DNA of 64,000 nt, taken from Dipylidium caninum (lineage: Eukaryota; Platyhelminthes; Cestoda; Cyclophyllidea; Dipylidiidae). Below, piece by piece: positions 23,181 through 36,682 of this stretch. The position numbers and the translations under genes are program-made. Position 1 is the stretch's first letter; each line of letters begins with the position of its first letter. The stretch is taken from NCBI GenBank assembly GCA_017562135.1, contig QEYB01000841.1, positions 868,001-932,000 on the forward strand, in the 5' to 3' direction. Below the pieces are notes generated by a model. It was not told the DNA's origin and ran no database searches. It was given only the letters and a program-made list of their open reading frames with translations.

Positions 23181-26100
23181 CGGTTTCTTCTACGTAGGCG
23201 GAATTAGGCATATCATGTTTTTGCGCCTGCGAATCAAACATTCTCAGGGGTTTTTGTGAATGAAAATACCTTTACCATACGCTGTAAACTTCTCTCATAG
23301 AACCTTTTTTTGCTATTTCAAAATGGGACAAATTCTTCTCCATTAAGTCGAAAGCACACAGCTACTTATTAAGCATATCAGTAGGCCAGTTTGGCATTTG
23401 TTACGAATTTAGTTGGAAATTTGAATAAAGGAAGCATAATTTAATAAAATTTTGATTTGGGATTGATAAAGCACACTCTAATTTCGTAGTAATTTGTTAA
23501 CAAGACAACATAAAAACAGTTTTTTGGCAATAAGGGGTGCTTTTCCACTTTGAATGGCCTGCAAGAAAATTCTCTAACAAAATATCGACTGGTTCCATCT
23601 AAAATTTCATGGATACTATTAGGAGAATTGTCGATTGTCAGTCCTGCGTTCTGAGGGACTGTGGCTGGTAAGGTAAGCTAAATCCTCAAGGAAATTTGGC
23701 AGCCGTAAATTAGCTTAAATCAAACTTTCCCTTCCCTTCAACGCCGAGTTTCCTTCAGGAGGCACATTTGGACGTGCTTATTAGGCTCTAAGTCTTAACT
23801 ACGGTCCCATTAGTGAGAACTTTGGGGGAAAGTCCATTTTGGCATTTAAGTTTATTGCACTAGAGTAACATCTCGCCCCAAAAACTACCTTCGAGTTAAG
23901 TTTCTTAAAATATATCATCTTGCGGAGGGGAATGTATAAGGATATGGTTATCTTGATGAAAGCCAAGAGGTCGTCATTCCGCTCTACTTCAGCGCCATGT
24001 GGGTACAACTTCAACGCGTCCGGCTGATAGTAAACGGTAGTACGGAAGTCTTCTTCCCCAATTTCATGCTCCAATTCATGGCGCACTAAATTACAGTCTT
24101 CAATAAACCATGTAAGGAGATGCACTTTCAGATGGGAGAACACAATTTTGCCCTCCACGTTGCCCATTTGGCATTTGACGAGATGTTTCGCCCTAATGTG
24201 GCTGATAAGGGAAACTCAGTGACTAAGTTTTGTGTCACCATAGCCAGCAAATCCTACATGTGAGTCGAGATTGGTCAAAATTAACCCTCAGGGGGGGTAC
24301 GACAGTCCTGCTTGGGACCATAAATTATTTCTGAGGTGAGAAATTCACAACAGACTCTCCCCTCTTTATGGGCTGAGCTCACGGCAGGTAGCACGGTATG
24401 AGGTGACTGTTTGATGAGGATGAAAGCAGTCCACAGCCGACGAGAAGAATACGGTAACGCTCCTGGCCTTAGTATTAATTGCGACTTACCCAAAAGGCGG
24501 CGATTCCCAGCACTGAGGCCCGGAGTTGCCATGAGGTCTGCCAATCAGAGGGGGGATGAAAAGGCACCTTCCTCGGCGCTTCATCTTAATGGGGACCAGA
24601 CACTGGGTGGTGAGGTGTATTTGGCAAAGTCTCTCCTCACGAAGGGGTGAATTACTGGCCAGGGAGGAAGCTCCGCTTTACCGTGCGGAAAGTCGGGACG
24701 GTTGACCTTTCCCTCCAACAGCGCCATTTACAATCACCCCCAAATGCGAGTTTCTCCGAAAATGCGCTCGATCTAACGCAAATTACAGTGTTGTATGCCA
24801 CTGTCAAAAATTAGGCGAATCATCTACCCCATCAGACGTTCACAATTAAGAAGGGAAGGGTGTTTCATCTTCTCTGTCGCTAAGCCGATTTCGACTAGTA
24901 GCCCGTGTCATCGTCGTCCAAGTGACCGCCTCGCTCGCCTTGTTTCCCATCTCTTGAAGTCTTTACCCTAACTCTCTCCAAGGCACCGATAAGTGGACAT
25001 TCTCGAGTAAAGACAAAAATTATGCTCGTAATTGAAACTGGGCTCCGAAAGAAGACGGAGTCAGCCCACTTCGAAGCAGACGCTCTTCCCTCCTCCGTTT
25101 TCATCGTCTCCTTCGTCTCTTTCATCAATCTGCTTCCATTGCGGAGGCAACAGAATTCGTTACTCCATTTTATTGGGAAAATGGAAGAAATAGCTGCTCT
25201 CATCCCCCAATGGAGGATTTATCGCGACTTATGCGCGGCTTAAAGAGCATCGTCTTCCCAACCACTGTTAAGGGGGCAGTGAAGAGCAAATACGTCACTT
25301 CGTGGCAAGGAGAAGGAGGAAAAAGAGGCGCAGCCACGAGTAGAAGATTTAAGCATTTTTACCCATCTAAGCTTCAATCAGAGGTGCCGGGGGTTAGCCA
25401 GAATTTCGGTGAGGACTTAACTTTATACCTCCCAGATGACAGGATAATTCAATCAAGTTTGGATGCGCTTTTTTCGTTTCATCCTGTAAAATGTCAACAG
25501 TCACACAATCATTGCCGCAGGCTATCAACAACTGGAAGGCGTCGAGCTGTCCGAGTAGAAAACTTTCGTCTCTAAAGTTCGGTTGGCAGAGTCCTCAAGT
25601 CCACATTTCAAATGCTGCTAGTTAGTGTGGACGATTTACGGTAGTGTGCGAGGAGGATGGACGCTTAAACACTGAAATGGGGTTCTTTCTCCTCCGTTAA
25701 CAGCCTGTCACGAGTTTTTCTGACCTAGTAGAATATCTGTACCGCGTCTTTAAATCGGAAGGCCTACTTGTAAGGGCAATGAAGATGTTCGATTATTTCG
25801 GGTGTGTAATTTTACTTTTCTCAGTGTGACACTATAACGAGTGACGTTTGACCTCACACACCATCTTGAACACTAAAGCCATCCACCGACTGCTCTGGGT
25901 GCCTCAACGACCCACTCACTGTCCTCCGGTTAAGCGATTTATGATAAGGAAGCCGGACAATGAAATTGCGTATCCGAGGCGTTGGACAGGTTACGGAGCA
26001 AAGGTGGTGTTGCAAATCCGACAACATTTAAAGTAGACGAGAAGGCGCTCCGACACCTGGTAACTGCGTGAGCCGAAGGAGAAGATTTGGGGGAAATGGT

Positions 26101-27076
26101 GCAACAAACAAACAGCCACAAATCTGGCATTTATCACCGGAGGCAACCGCGTTTGCACGGAATGTCGAGTAATTCGTGGGCGGAAAGGTCACTGCCCCCT
26201 CCACGTGGAGGCAATCGCCAACCTCCTCCGGCCACGATACACTGACGGAAAAATAAAAGGAGGGTCTGACACGTCTTCTCCTAATCCCTGCAGCTCGGCT
26301 AATGTCGTAGGGAAATTTTTCAGTTAAATTCACCCTTCTCCCACCCAATTAACCCAATCCTGTCAAGATTTACCACCTTCAAATGTCAGCGTTGTCAATG
26401 ATCTCGTGGGGTATTTGGTGATGGAGATGCGACGACTGCCTGTCATGGCGCATGGATCGTGAATCAACTGAGATCTCCAGTTAGGGAGGGAAAGGGAATG
26501 GTAGAATCCCCGCCAGGTCGTGAAAACACGGAATAAATAAATTTCATGAATGAATAACCAGTCGGTCAAGTCTTGCGACCGGGAGACGAGGGGCCCCCAT
26601 CGGGTGTCAACGTCTCTGGGAGTTAAAAAACGCCCCTCCACTGAAATAGGTCAAAAGTCTGTCACTCCTGGCTAATAAATGCGAAACTATGCTTCCACCC
26701 TCTATGACGCCCAAATCAACTTTCACCTACCTGAGTTACACCCCAACTTCAGTCAGTTTCGACGTCAGTCACAGTCCTCTTACCAACTGCTCTATAATTT
26801 TATATCGCAGGTTAATTTCAAGCTAACGAGACGAGATAATGCGACATAATCCATACATTCCACTATGATTTTTTTCTTTCACCGCTGTCACTTAATATGC
26901 CAGATTGACAGTATGCAAGCTTGTGGACAACTGAGGACCAGACTCCCGCAGCTGTTGGGTCCGAAGTAGACTTAGAGAGGAAAAGAGTCCTGGTGTCACG
27001 AAATCACGGCTGGTCTAGATAAAAGTATACTTATCTGGCCGTGGACTGCTCCTCCACTCATAAGGACCTCGACTTT

Positions 27077-27146
27077 GGAGAAGATGAAGGAGAAGAAGGA
27101 GGAAAAGAAGAGGAGAAGGTCAAGGAAGGGGAGGAGGAGGAGAAGG
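27077..27146 (+). repeat. Purine-rich GGA/GAA tract
   Basis: Seventy bases made almost entirely of A and G, with GGA, GAA and GAG units. The complementary strand is CTT/CTC-rich and gives a long but meaningless minus-strand ORF. Confidence 0.8.
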
Positions 27147-28009
27147 CATCCCATTAGATGAGTTAGACAGAGAGCAGGGCAAATTAGAAAGAAGGAGTCT
27201 TCAAATCTTATTCTCTCTGGAACTTCGAAGGGACCATTGTATTCGAGGCAATGCAGGCCTAGTCGGTACAGGGCACAGAGATCTAGCTTAAGCTCAAAAT
27301 ATGGACAAAATAACTTATTAATGGCTTCGAGCGGTAGAAAGAGAAACAGCTGCTGCGGAGCCTTATTTATTTGCAAAACAGTATAATCTTAATTTGTATA
27401 AACAAGTTTATAATGGGGGACGGATCGTTGAAGCACGACTCACTCCGCCATCCTCGGTGGGCGTTTGGGTGAAGCCGACAGACGAAAGCCGTAAAGACAC
27501 GGAGCGTGCGGATCATTTAGCTTAGCCAACAACTCAAGGATCATCGGCTTCTACCATATAAACGGGAATGTGGCCTCATCGATGGATTTTCGTAATTAAA
27601 AGTGGCTGACTTTATGACTTTCAATGCGCTGCGTCCGAGCGGTTTTAGGTTCATCTATTTTTTGTTCTGCTTTGTTTTATACAAAGGGAGAGCATTCCCC
27701 GTTGAGGGGAAAAACCCTCCTCAGTCAAGAATATGCATCCCTGAGGCCTGAATCCCCTGCACCGCCTATCCGCGGTGCATCGCCCATCAGTCAAAGTTCG
27801 CACCACCTTGAACGTCCATCCTAGGGAAGTAGGCGAAGGTCGGATTGATGGTTGCTCGATTTAGTGGAGAAATAAAAGGTCCAACCGACGGATCGACTGT
27901 AAATCAAGCATGAGTGAAGGCTCATTTCCAAGAAGTAGTGTGTGGGAATGGGAAATGTCAAATGACTGTGATGAGAGAGGATAATTGAGGCCGCGTTTTC
28001 CTCCCACAG

Positions 28010-29145
28010 GTTATCACTATGCTGTCGAAAGTTGCACCTCCTCAAGATGCCGGTAAGTTTCCTACCCTGAAGAAGCCCGCAACAGTCGCCACAGTACTTC
28101 AGCAGCCCACAGGCAATCGCCAAATGCGTGTATCGGGTGCAGAAGCCTCGTCTAATCAACGATTCTCCTCAATGACTTTGCCCACGGGCATCGTGCAACC
28201 CCAAATTCCAACACTGCGTTCTCCCTTTTATCGCATTCAATCGCCGCAAGTGGTGAGGCAGAATTCAGTGCCCACTTCCCCCTGCTGCCCAGGAGTGTCC
28301 TTCCCGCGTTTCGGGGGCAGAACACCGCATAATCAACAAGTTCAACACCAATCGCATCAAGTGTCTGTGACGATGCCCTACACCACAACGACGATTTCCG
28401 CCAACACTCTCTCCTGTATTGCTACGCCGATGACACAGAGACATGCAAGGTATCTGGCGAAACAGGCCACGCCGAGCGAGCTGGAGGCTCCAAAAACCCC
28501 GTCCAGTTCTTCCTCTTCCAGAGACAGTGGGATAATGTCTCAGGACTCGTCCACTTCATCGCAGTCCATTTCTAACGAGGAATTCAGCAATAGTAACCAT
28601 CGCTGTAAGGGCGGTGGCTTTAGAACACCACAGTGTGTTCCACGGAAGGCAAAACAAGTTGCCAAGAAAACGGTGGTTGAAGCGCCGGCAGTCAAATTTC
28701 GCGGTAATGGAAATAGTAATGGTGTGAATACCCTGAACCGATCTCGGGTGGCGTGGAGCATTAACGGTGGAAGTCGAATTCCATCGGCAACAACCAGCAC
28801 CACTTCTTCACCAGCCACGCCGAGGGCCAGTTGGAATTCCTCGTCTTCATCGCACGGTGGTGAAAACGACTCGGTGAGAACTGGTGTCAAAGTGGGACGT
28901 TCCACGAGTATTTGTTCTGGAACTCTGGAACGCGAGAAGAAGAGGCGGAACGTCCTCGCGGTACAAGATGCAACTGTACTGGCCCAAGGAGTCCCAACAA
29001 CTGGCGGCAAGATTCCTAGGCCCACAAATCTGTCCGGCGATACGACACCCCAGGCGGAGAAGGATGTGGCCTTAGCGACAAAGAAGTTCCATCCGCAAAT
29101 CGAAATGGACGAGAAACCGACCAGAGATAGCTCCATGCCTTTGGG
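28010..29145 (+). CDS. NAV: NAV exon: Ser/Thr/Pro-rich EB-binding region
   Basis: The exon follows tttcctcccacag and is open in phase 0 (GTT ATC ACT ATG...). It ends before gtaagg with two bases left over, which join the next exon to give GGA. The first ATG is at 28019, but the acceptor shows the exon may be internal, so the true start could lie upstream. The 378 residues are low-complexity and rich in Ser, Thr and Pro, with basic patches. SRIP at 28772-28783 fits the SxIP motif by which plus-end trackers bind EB proteins; GKIPRP near 29006 resembles it. The function of this exon is assigned from the family, not from close identity. Confidence 0.75.
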
Positions 29146-32100
29146 GTAAGGGTAATTCACTATTAAAAACGCAGTTTCCACCTCCGACCCCTTCGACGCC
29201 TCAATTTTTCAGTACTTTCTCCGAGGCTAACGGAGGGAGAATTAGATTGAATTTGAATTTGCTCCCAGTTGGGTTATTTAAAATATGACAACTACGGTCT
29301 CCTTCCGGCGCTGCCCCACTTGTCGCCTTGGCTTAAGCTCCACTAATCTCCTTTTAACTCAGCTCAAATGCCCTCGATTAGCATGAAGGAACGGGCTGCC
29401 TGGAGAGTCCAATGCTTTGATGCCAGTTGAGAGGAGAGGCGGATTTAGCGGATGAGAGGACGCGTAACCGTGTCACTCCTGTTGCCCGTCGCGTCTTATT
29501 TGTTTGTCCAAAGGCCGTTTTTCTCCCCGTCCGGCCGCAAGTTGACGAGGTTTCCCTGCATTCGTCGCCCATCTGACAACATCTGGCCGGTGCTGCATGA
29601 CAACCGTGTGTTTTCACAGTCGAAATGCATGCACCAGCCCCCTAAGAGTAGGTTTTACGGACCCTCGAAAGAACCCTTGTCTTGTTCAAGGTTCGGATGT
29701 CCCTTACTGCTCCCCTCGTCTCAACATGTCCCAGATGGCCAGAAAAGTAGCTAATAACAGCGAAAACGGCTCAGTTACACCCTCCTAATGGGTCGTTACT
29801 TTTATCGGTAAAATATTTTGCATCAAACATCGTATTCCGGTCTATTCTGCTCTGCAGCATTCTTTATGCATTTAAATTCAAACGGTAAAATGGTTTTATG
29901 GCCATTCTCGGCCAATTCATATCTGGTAAAAAAGAAACCAGCTGAAGAAGTTTGGGAAGGGCCCTTGGCACCTTTCCTAACTGGACAAGGGTCAGGGCGG
30001 CTTATCCAACCTCACCCCGAGATGGTAGCTCTTTTACTGTGTCGAGATTCCTTCCCCGAGCCCTGGTTTTATCTAATTTGTCTATTTTCCACTGGCGTGG
30101 GCAGCAGCGGCATGACGGCGGCTACCTCAGGAGTTTTTGAAGCCTTAGTACTCAAATCGTAAGACGGAAACAAAATTTTTTTGTCCAATAGTGACGACTT
30201 CGTATATTTTCGGGATCCTTAACCGACTATTCACCATCCCATGAGGACGTGTACTTCTCGAAGCGCAGAGCCTGACAAATTACGTCTGTCCTCACAACTT
30301 TCCGAACTGCGTTAATTCGGGACATAGACGGCCAAGATACCAATCCAACCTTGTTGGAAAAACCTCATCTGCCTTTTGCCGTCAAGTCTTACCGGCGAGT
30401 AGTCCGTTCTCACTCGTTGCCCAAGTGGAAAGACTCGGGAATCGCCATGGCGAAATCGGGTCTCTGTTCCTCCAACGAGGACAATAAAATGTCCCCGAAG
30501 GGCAAAGAGGGGGACGTAACAGCTTTCTAATCCTGTCAGGCCTTGCATGATCAGAATGAAGTGGAGGTCGCCGCAGCCAGTCAAGTGGTTCTTTCACAAA
30601 GCAAACACCATGACAGCATTGATTGAAAGTGACGATCAGCAGTCCCGACACCGCGACGAATGTGGGCAGTGGGGAAGACGGTTGTGTTTCGCTCTCTCTC
30701 GTAGTCACGACTAGTAGAGATAGCTTATGGGGGAGGGGCGGGGCGGAGCTGGGCTAAGCTGGGCGAGGTGGGGCGATATGGGGCGGGGGAGAGAAGAGAG
30801 GAGGAGCGGATGAATAAAGATACACACACACATACGCACACGCACATACAGACAGAAGTCCAAGTGCACACCTGTAAGGCCTGATATGAAGCTGGGTGCG
30901 GAGACAAGTGTCCACTTCCGCGCGCCTGTTGGGTGACTTTGTACACCAAGAGGAAAGTTTCCTTTACCCTACAACACAACGGAGGCCAGCTGAGGACAGG
31001 ACACACAAACACTAAGTGGATTTCGCGAGCTTCCGTCAAACGCCCCCCGCCAGCACCTTCTGGCAGGTTAATACTAATTTTGCCGAATTCTTCGACTAAG
31101 CCGGTGTGAAGTGGATTATTTCAATGTCGGAGTAAGTCACCTTTAAAGCATTGTTTGCGCTCCTCGGGTCCGTTCTGCCGCTCAAAAGCCCGTCTGGTTG
31201 CATGTCTGTTCGTACCCCAACTTGAGTTCACTGATTTAATTGTCTTTTTCAGTCGAAGTCTTTCACTCTTCATTGAGTTTTCCCCTTGCCAAGAGAAAAA
31301 GGGCACATTTTGCACTGTATGAGTGAACTCCACCATTTCAAAACACTTTTTTGGGATTTCTATTGAACTGGGGAACAGCGACCTCCTTTTGACGGGCTAG
31401 ACTGCGTGGAGGAGGATCGGCACCTTGGTTAGAGGACTTCCGGTCTTTCTATGTCAGTGAAATTGAGACACTTCAAAACTGCCTTCCATTGTTTAAGTCC
31501 TTGATAGTTTTTCGGACAAGTGTTTATCTATGTCAAATCTTGACTTTTCATTGAGAGAACAACGAGAGCGCAAGTAAAGTCGTCTGCACGCCCTTGAAGT
31601 GGTAGATTTGCGAGGTCTCGAGGGAATTAACCAAGTCACTACCTATTTCTGATGGTTTTATCCATACCTCGTGGTGGCATGAATTGACGATTTGGCCACT
31701 CAACAGTCCAGGAACATTGGGCATTCTCCAGGGACAGTAAATGAGTGGCCATGAATTCACCGCTGATTACAAAGCGATCTCATTACTATGGCGTCTTGAA
31801 TGGAGAGCGCCGGAGCGCAAATAAATTTTTCTCGTATATGCAAAGTTTCAAGCCTTAATTTGGCAATTGGAACTCCGCCCTCCACTACTGTTCTACGTCT
31901 ACTTATCACCTCAGACGATTTGGATCGCTTCCCATCCTAGGAATGTATTAACTTACATTTGGGCTTAAAACGAATATAAACTACTTATAAGCCCATCATC
32001 AGTAGTACCAAAAGCAAACTTCACCCTTAAGGATTTAAGACGTTCTGTGGGCAAATGGGGCAGATAATTCGAGTTTGTGTAAAGTTTGACACCAAATGTC

Positions 32101-35100
32101 ATCTGCAACAAATCGTATTATCTTTGCTTCTAGACCGGAACGTCAATCAATCACATCGGGATTGTCGTCGTCGCAGATCCCCGGTCCTCGAGCTAAGACC
32201 CTTAGTCCGCCACCTCAATTTGCCTCAGCAACGGCTCTTCCCAATTCCCCACCCACCAGTTCAATGACCCCTGACTCAAGCAGCACCTCCACGTGCACTC
32301 TTGCGGCTAATCCACGGGGCTCCAGTACGTCTCTCCTCAATCGCGGCATCCCTGGAGCGTGCCCCAACCTCGATGACACACCGACGCCGTCGAATCGGGA
32401 AACCCCTGAACCGCGGGCCAATGCAAAGGCAGGACCCCAGGTGGAGGTGGAGGAATTCGATCGTCTTGCTCTTCCCACTGTCCCCATGTCGCCAAGGTCA
32501 CCTCGGCTCTCGCCGCGATTGGCCGGCAATGACGAGGATAACTCTTCAAGTCTATTGGGTTATGGCCCCTTGAGCCACCTCAAACTGCCCTACTCAACAC
32601 CGGTGATGCAGCGACTGCAGCAGACGTCTGGATTCTCCGGTGTCGGGGGTGTTGGCGGTGGGGGTGGAGGTTACCCGAAGAGGGAGAAGTCCTCCATTTG
32701 CGCTTCGAGTCCTGGTCAACCGGTCTCTGAGAGTAGGTCTCTCGAAACTCTTATCTTCCAGGGTAAAATTTCGCAATTAACTTGGATCCCATCAGTGAAA
32801 TTATATCAGGTCCACTGAAAAGTTATGTCGGTTTTCGTGAAAACAATTTTCGGCGCATAACGCGTGCGTGAGTGGAGCATTTTCGTCTCTATTTTTTAAG
32901 GCATAGTTTATACATAAAAACGTATCAAATTAACTAAAACACAGTTGATTCACTTTCGTTTTAAGAATGAAGCGATAACGTAGCCTCGGCTACTAATAAA
33001 GTTAAGTTGCGTCGCTGGGTTTTTCACAACTTTCAACAAGGAATCAATGCTACCGAGGCATGGATGAAAAGTTGATTATCTAGAGAAAAAATCTTGAGGA
33101 AAGAGGCATATTGTAAAGCTAGGGAACATGGTCTTTTCACCCATGAGCCAGTTTGACATCAAATGAGAGAAAATTATGATGTGTCCGGCGGCACTTTTGA
33201 GGCCGAACGCCTTGTGAGCTTTTTAGACAGGACGAAAAACTCAATTCGCAGAAGTGTTGTCAGAAAGTGGACGATTTAGAGACGGCAGTCGAAGAGAAGG
33301 GGCTGGCGATGATCGGGGAGGCGGAAGGACATCGTGCTACATCGGGATGAAGTGGAGGCCGCATGCTGCTTTGGGGACGCGTCCTAGGATTGTCGAAGTC
33401 CGCTGGGAAACTTTTTCACATCCGCCATGTCCCCATGACTTGGCGCCTACCCTCCGACTATCGTCCGTTTGTCCCTTTTAAAATTATTTGATGGCCAAAA
33501 TTTGAAAGTGGCGACATCAAACAAGCACTGATTGGGTTTTTTGCATTAAAATTTGGAATATTTTAAAAGATGAATCATGCAAATGGCCTTCATGCTAACC
33601 AGAAGTCATTAATAATGATAATAATAATGGGGATTACTCCATTTAATGCAGTTTATGGGCGGTAAAAATTGTATTTTGTTTGATTCCTCAAAAAATCGAA
33701 AAAATTTCCAGTAGACCTGCACGGCCGAAAAGCCGCGATATGATATGGTAGCTGGTTAATTTTCCTTAAAATATTCCCCGCTTCGGTAACCGCATTGCTG
33801 CCCCTATTCGAGGAGGGAAAAAGCACAGACAATTTTCTCTCAGATTCTCACACTCGGTCGTGTTGCAAACTCAAAAATGGGGAGAATTTAGAGGATTTTC
33901 GTGAAACAAGGCAATTGCCGCCAAGTAAACTCACACTACGTATGAATTCCTCGGGAAAGTCTTGACGACTTCTCCGAACGGAGTGAAATGGTTTAGCGCC
34001 GCGGTGACGTCTTAACGACATGAAGCATCCGCGGCTGGAGGAAGTAAAAGGCTCACACAGATATATCGGAGCGGTCTTTACGAGATTTGAGGTAAGAATA
34101 AGCGTCCCAGCCTCGGTCGTTATCTGTGGATGCGTCGGTTGTGAGGAGAAAAGCACTTCAAGCGTGACGAAATAATCGCCGCCTCTCGAGAGTGCCTCCA
34201 TCGTCGAGGAAATCGAGAGTGCGACGATTTGTCGTTCCCCTGCTTTCACTCGAGTCCTTTGTCCCCGTGTCGAAAATAAAGTTAAAAAGTTGGGGTGCAT
34301 GTACGCGAATTTTACTATCCCCATTGAGAGTTGACAACTTTTACTCGGCGGAGAGGAGAAAACTCACTCGAATGTCGGTGAATCAGGCCTGCAGTCGACT
34401 CGGAGGCGAGTGATTAAGCGGCAGCGATGGCGACTGCGATTCAGTGGAATCGGCGAAAAACACAGACACGGGATCACTTGGGTGTGTTTCGTGTCGTAAA
34501 GTGGTCTTTCCGCGGGAACTTGGACACACATTCAGAGGGTGGAGTTGACTAATCAGAGTCGTCATCTCGACATTCGTTGGGTCAAGAGGCGCAAATCAGT
34601 ATTTGTGTTAGGGAGATAAAGGGGAACGCACGTAGTCGCGGCGTGACAGATACGAGGCTATGAGCTCCCTCCCCGTTTGTCACTTTGCTGTCACTGAATG
34701 AGAGGAGGATGGAGAAAGTAAAGAGCATCAACTTCTCCTATTTAAAGCCGCCTGTTCATATCTCTTTCAGGTTTCGGCTCCCACATGAGCTTGTCCTCCT
34801 CTGGCTCCATTATTTCACCGGTAAGTTAACTCCCCTCGCCATCTACCCTGCGCCGCCAAAACGTAAGCTTATTGCTCGACTGAATGTGCTGGAAGGGCTG
34901 AGTTAGACGATTTGCGCTTAGAGGTTGCGTAGGAGGCAGCTCCGCCGTGGCAGCCTGTGGCATGTCAGGCGAGGCTGTCATTCCGTCGGGATTAGGACAC
35001 ACTTCACCCTCCTGCTCGTCCGCTCCAGCACGGTGACTTTAGCTTCCAGCTAGTGAATTCCATTGTTAGTTACCTGCTAAGGTAACTTGTGAGAGACATT

Positions 35101-36639
35101 TTTATTTCATTTCTGTCCCAAGTCCCCCCTTTTTTCCTTGTCATGTGTGCACCCTTTTGTCGCTATGCAGTGGGGGCTATTTTCGGCCTCGGGGAGTGAC
35201 AACGACAGCTCTGAAGTGGGCATCTCCCCGATGGGCAACACGCCATTTATCGGCGTCACCGTGCCAAGGTGTGAAATCATGGGGAAATTCGGGAAACCGG
35301 CTTCCTGAGTGGAATTTAGGCCAAACTCTGTTCCAGGTTTAATTTCGCACGCTTGAAATGCCAATCCCGTTGGTCAGAGTTGCAAAGTCGTATGCCATTA
35401 GGATTTTACTTGCTTCTACTATTGTCTGAAGAGTCGCTTGAGTGACAGGGCAGGCAATGGCGCGACTGTCTTCATTTCACCGGATTTTCCACGTCCTTTT
35501 ACTTGGGAAAAGTGCCACATACTGAATATGCTTCCGACGAAACATACCCCGTTCTCCACTACTTCTCTCATCTGATTTCAATTCTTTGGAAACTATAAAA
35601 CGGGGAATTTTTAAGTCTTTTAGAATATTCACTCGAAATAGTTTATATCGGCAACGATTAGACGATAACCTTTGTCTTAGAGTTAGTATAATTTTGGAAC
35701 ATTTTTATGGTGTCATTTAGCTCATTCATTTTTTCCTTAAAAACGATTTCTAATTGGGGAAAGTGTGAAATAATCGGCCGGTGAAATACCGGGTTTTTGC
35801 GGCGGATGTGGAGACTTTTTGAAAGTATTTAATTTGCTTTGTGCGGTCTTGCTGTGCTGCCACACAAAGTTGCTCTTGAAATCGTCTCTCATCTCCACCT
35901 GCAACTTCATTTCGCGCAGCCCCCACATGAGTTCATTTTGTTTTCACTTTGCCATTCCGTATAAGCGGTGTCTCTTTGCCTTTAGTTGACACCCAAGTCG
36001 TCACGAATAGTTGTCATTTGTTGATCGGATCCTACAGGTGTTCTTCATTCTCACGTCCTGTCATCAACACGGGTCCGTCTTCCTCTTTGGGGCTCCGTCA
36101 CCATGCTCAAATTGGAAGAAAAAGATATTTCAAACCAAAACCGCGTCATTTTTCATTAGTGAATCCTCATTTCAATGCCTAATTAAGTGTTTTTCTCGAG
36201 GCCTTTTGATCGTACATCGTACAAGAAAGTAGATGTACAGCGCACATTTTTCCCATTTGATTTCGTCACAAAAATAAATAAAGAGTGCAAAAATGCGAAG
36301 AATTTTACAAAATGAGTAGGAATAATACCTTTAAAGTGTATGATTACCAAATTTCGAGCACATTGCACAGTTTATCTCGCTACGTTGCAGCCGAACTGAA
36401 CAAAATCACCTGTTTCAGAGTTTCCAACCTAATAGTGAAGATAAAACCGAGTAAACTGGTTGACGCACTCACGTTTGAGGATGATCGACTTACCAACTGG
36501 TTGATTGTTCATTTTATTCCATTCCATGATTTTAGGGGGCTGATTCTTCGGCATTCGAAGTAAGCGCGACCTGCCCCCGGCTCGCATCTGCTTGTTCTCC
36601 CCATCCCCCCACCCGGCATGGCTCAGTATTTCCTCTCCC

Positions 36640-36682
<43 letters not shown>

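Larger units (their letters stand above)
16860..28009. other. Intergenic or upstream region of NAV; no exon supported
   Basis: No exon of the NAV gene or any other gene could be supported in these 11 kb. A calponin-homology domain, present at the N-terminus of UNC-53 and some NAV isoforms, was looked for by eye and not found. A minus-strand ORF at 23799-24167 is open for 122 residues with ordinary-looking composition but is not recognised. The stretch also contains a T/G homopolymer run (about 23160-23180) and a purine-rich tract (27077-27146). Confidence 0.4.

Noticed and set aside
26996..27376. 126-codon minus-strand ORF with a leucine/phenylalanine-rich stretch, looking like a membrane segment
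   Set aside because: The hydrophobic stretch is the purine tract read on the other strand (CTT/CTC codons), not a real membrane helix.
28540..29181. 213-codon minus-strand ORF opposite the first NAV exon
   Set aside because: It is a shadow of the Ser/Pro-rich NAV exon; the plus strand has splice sites and phase agreement with the next exon.
35171..35268. Longer version of the small NAV exon using donor gtgtga
   Set aside because: It ends in phase 2, which puts the well-conserved coiled-coil exon out of frame unless an unseen exon intervenes.
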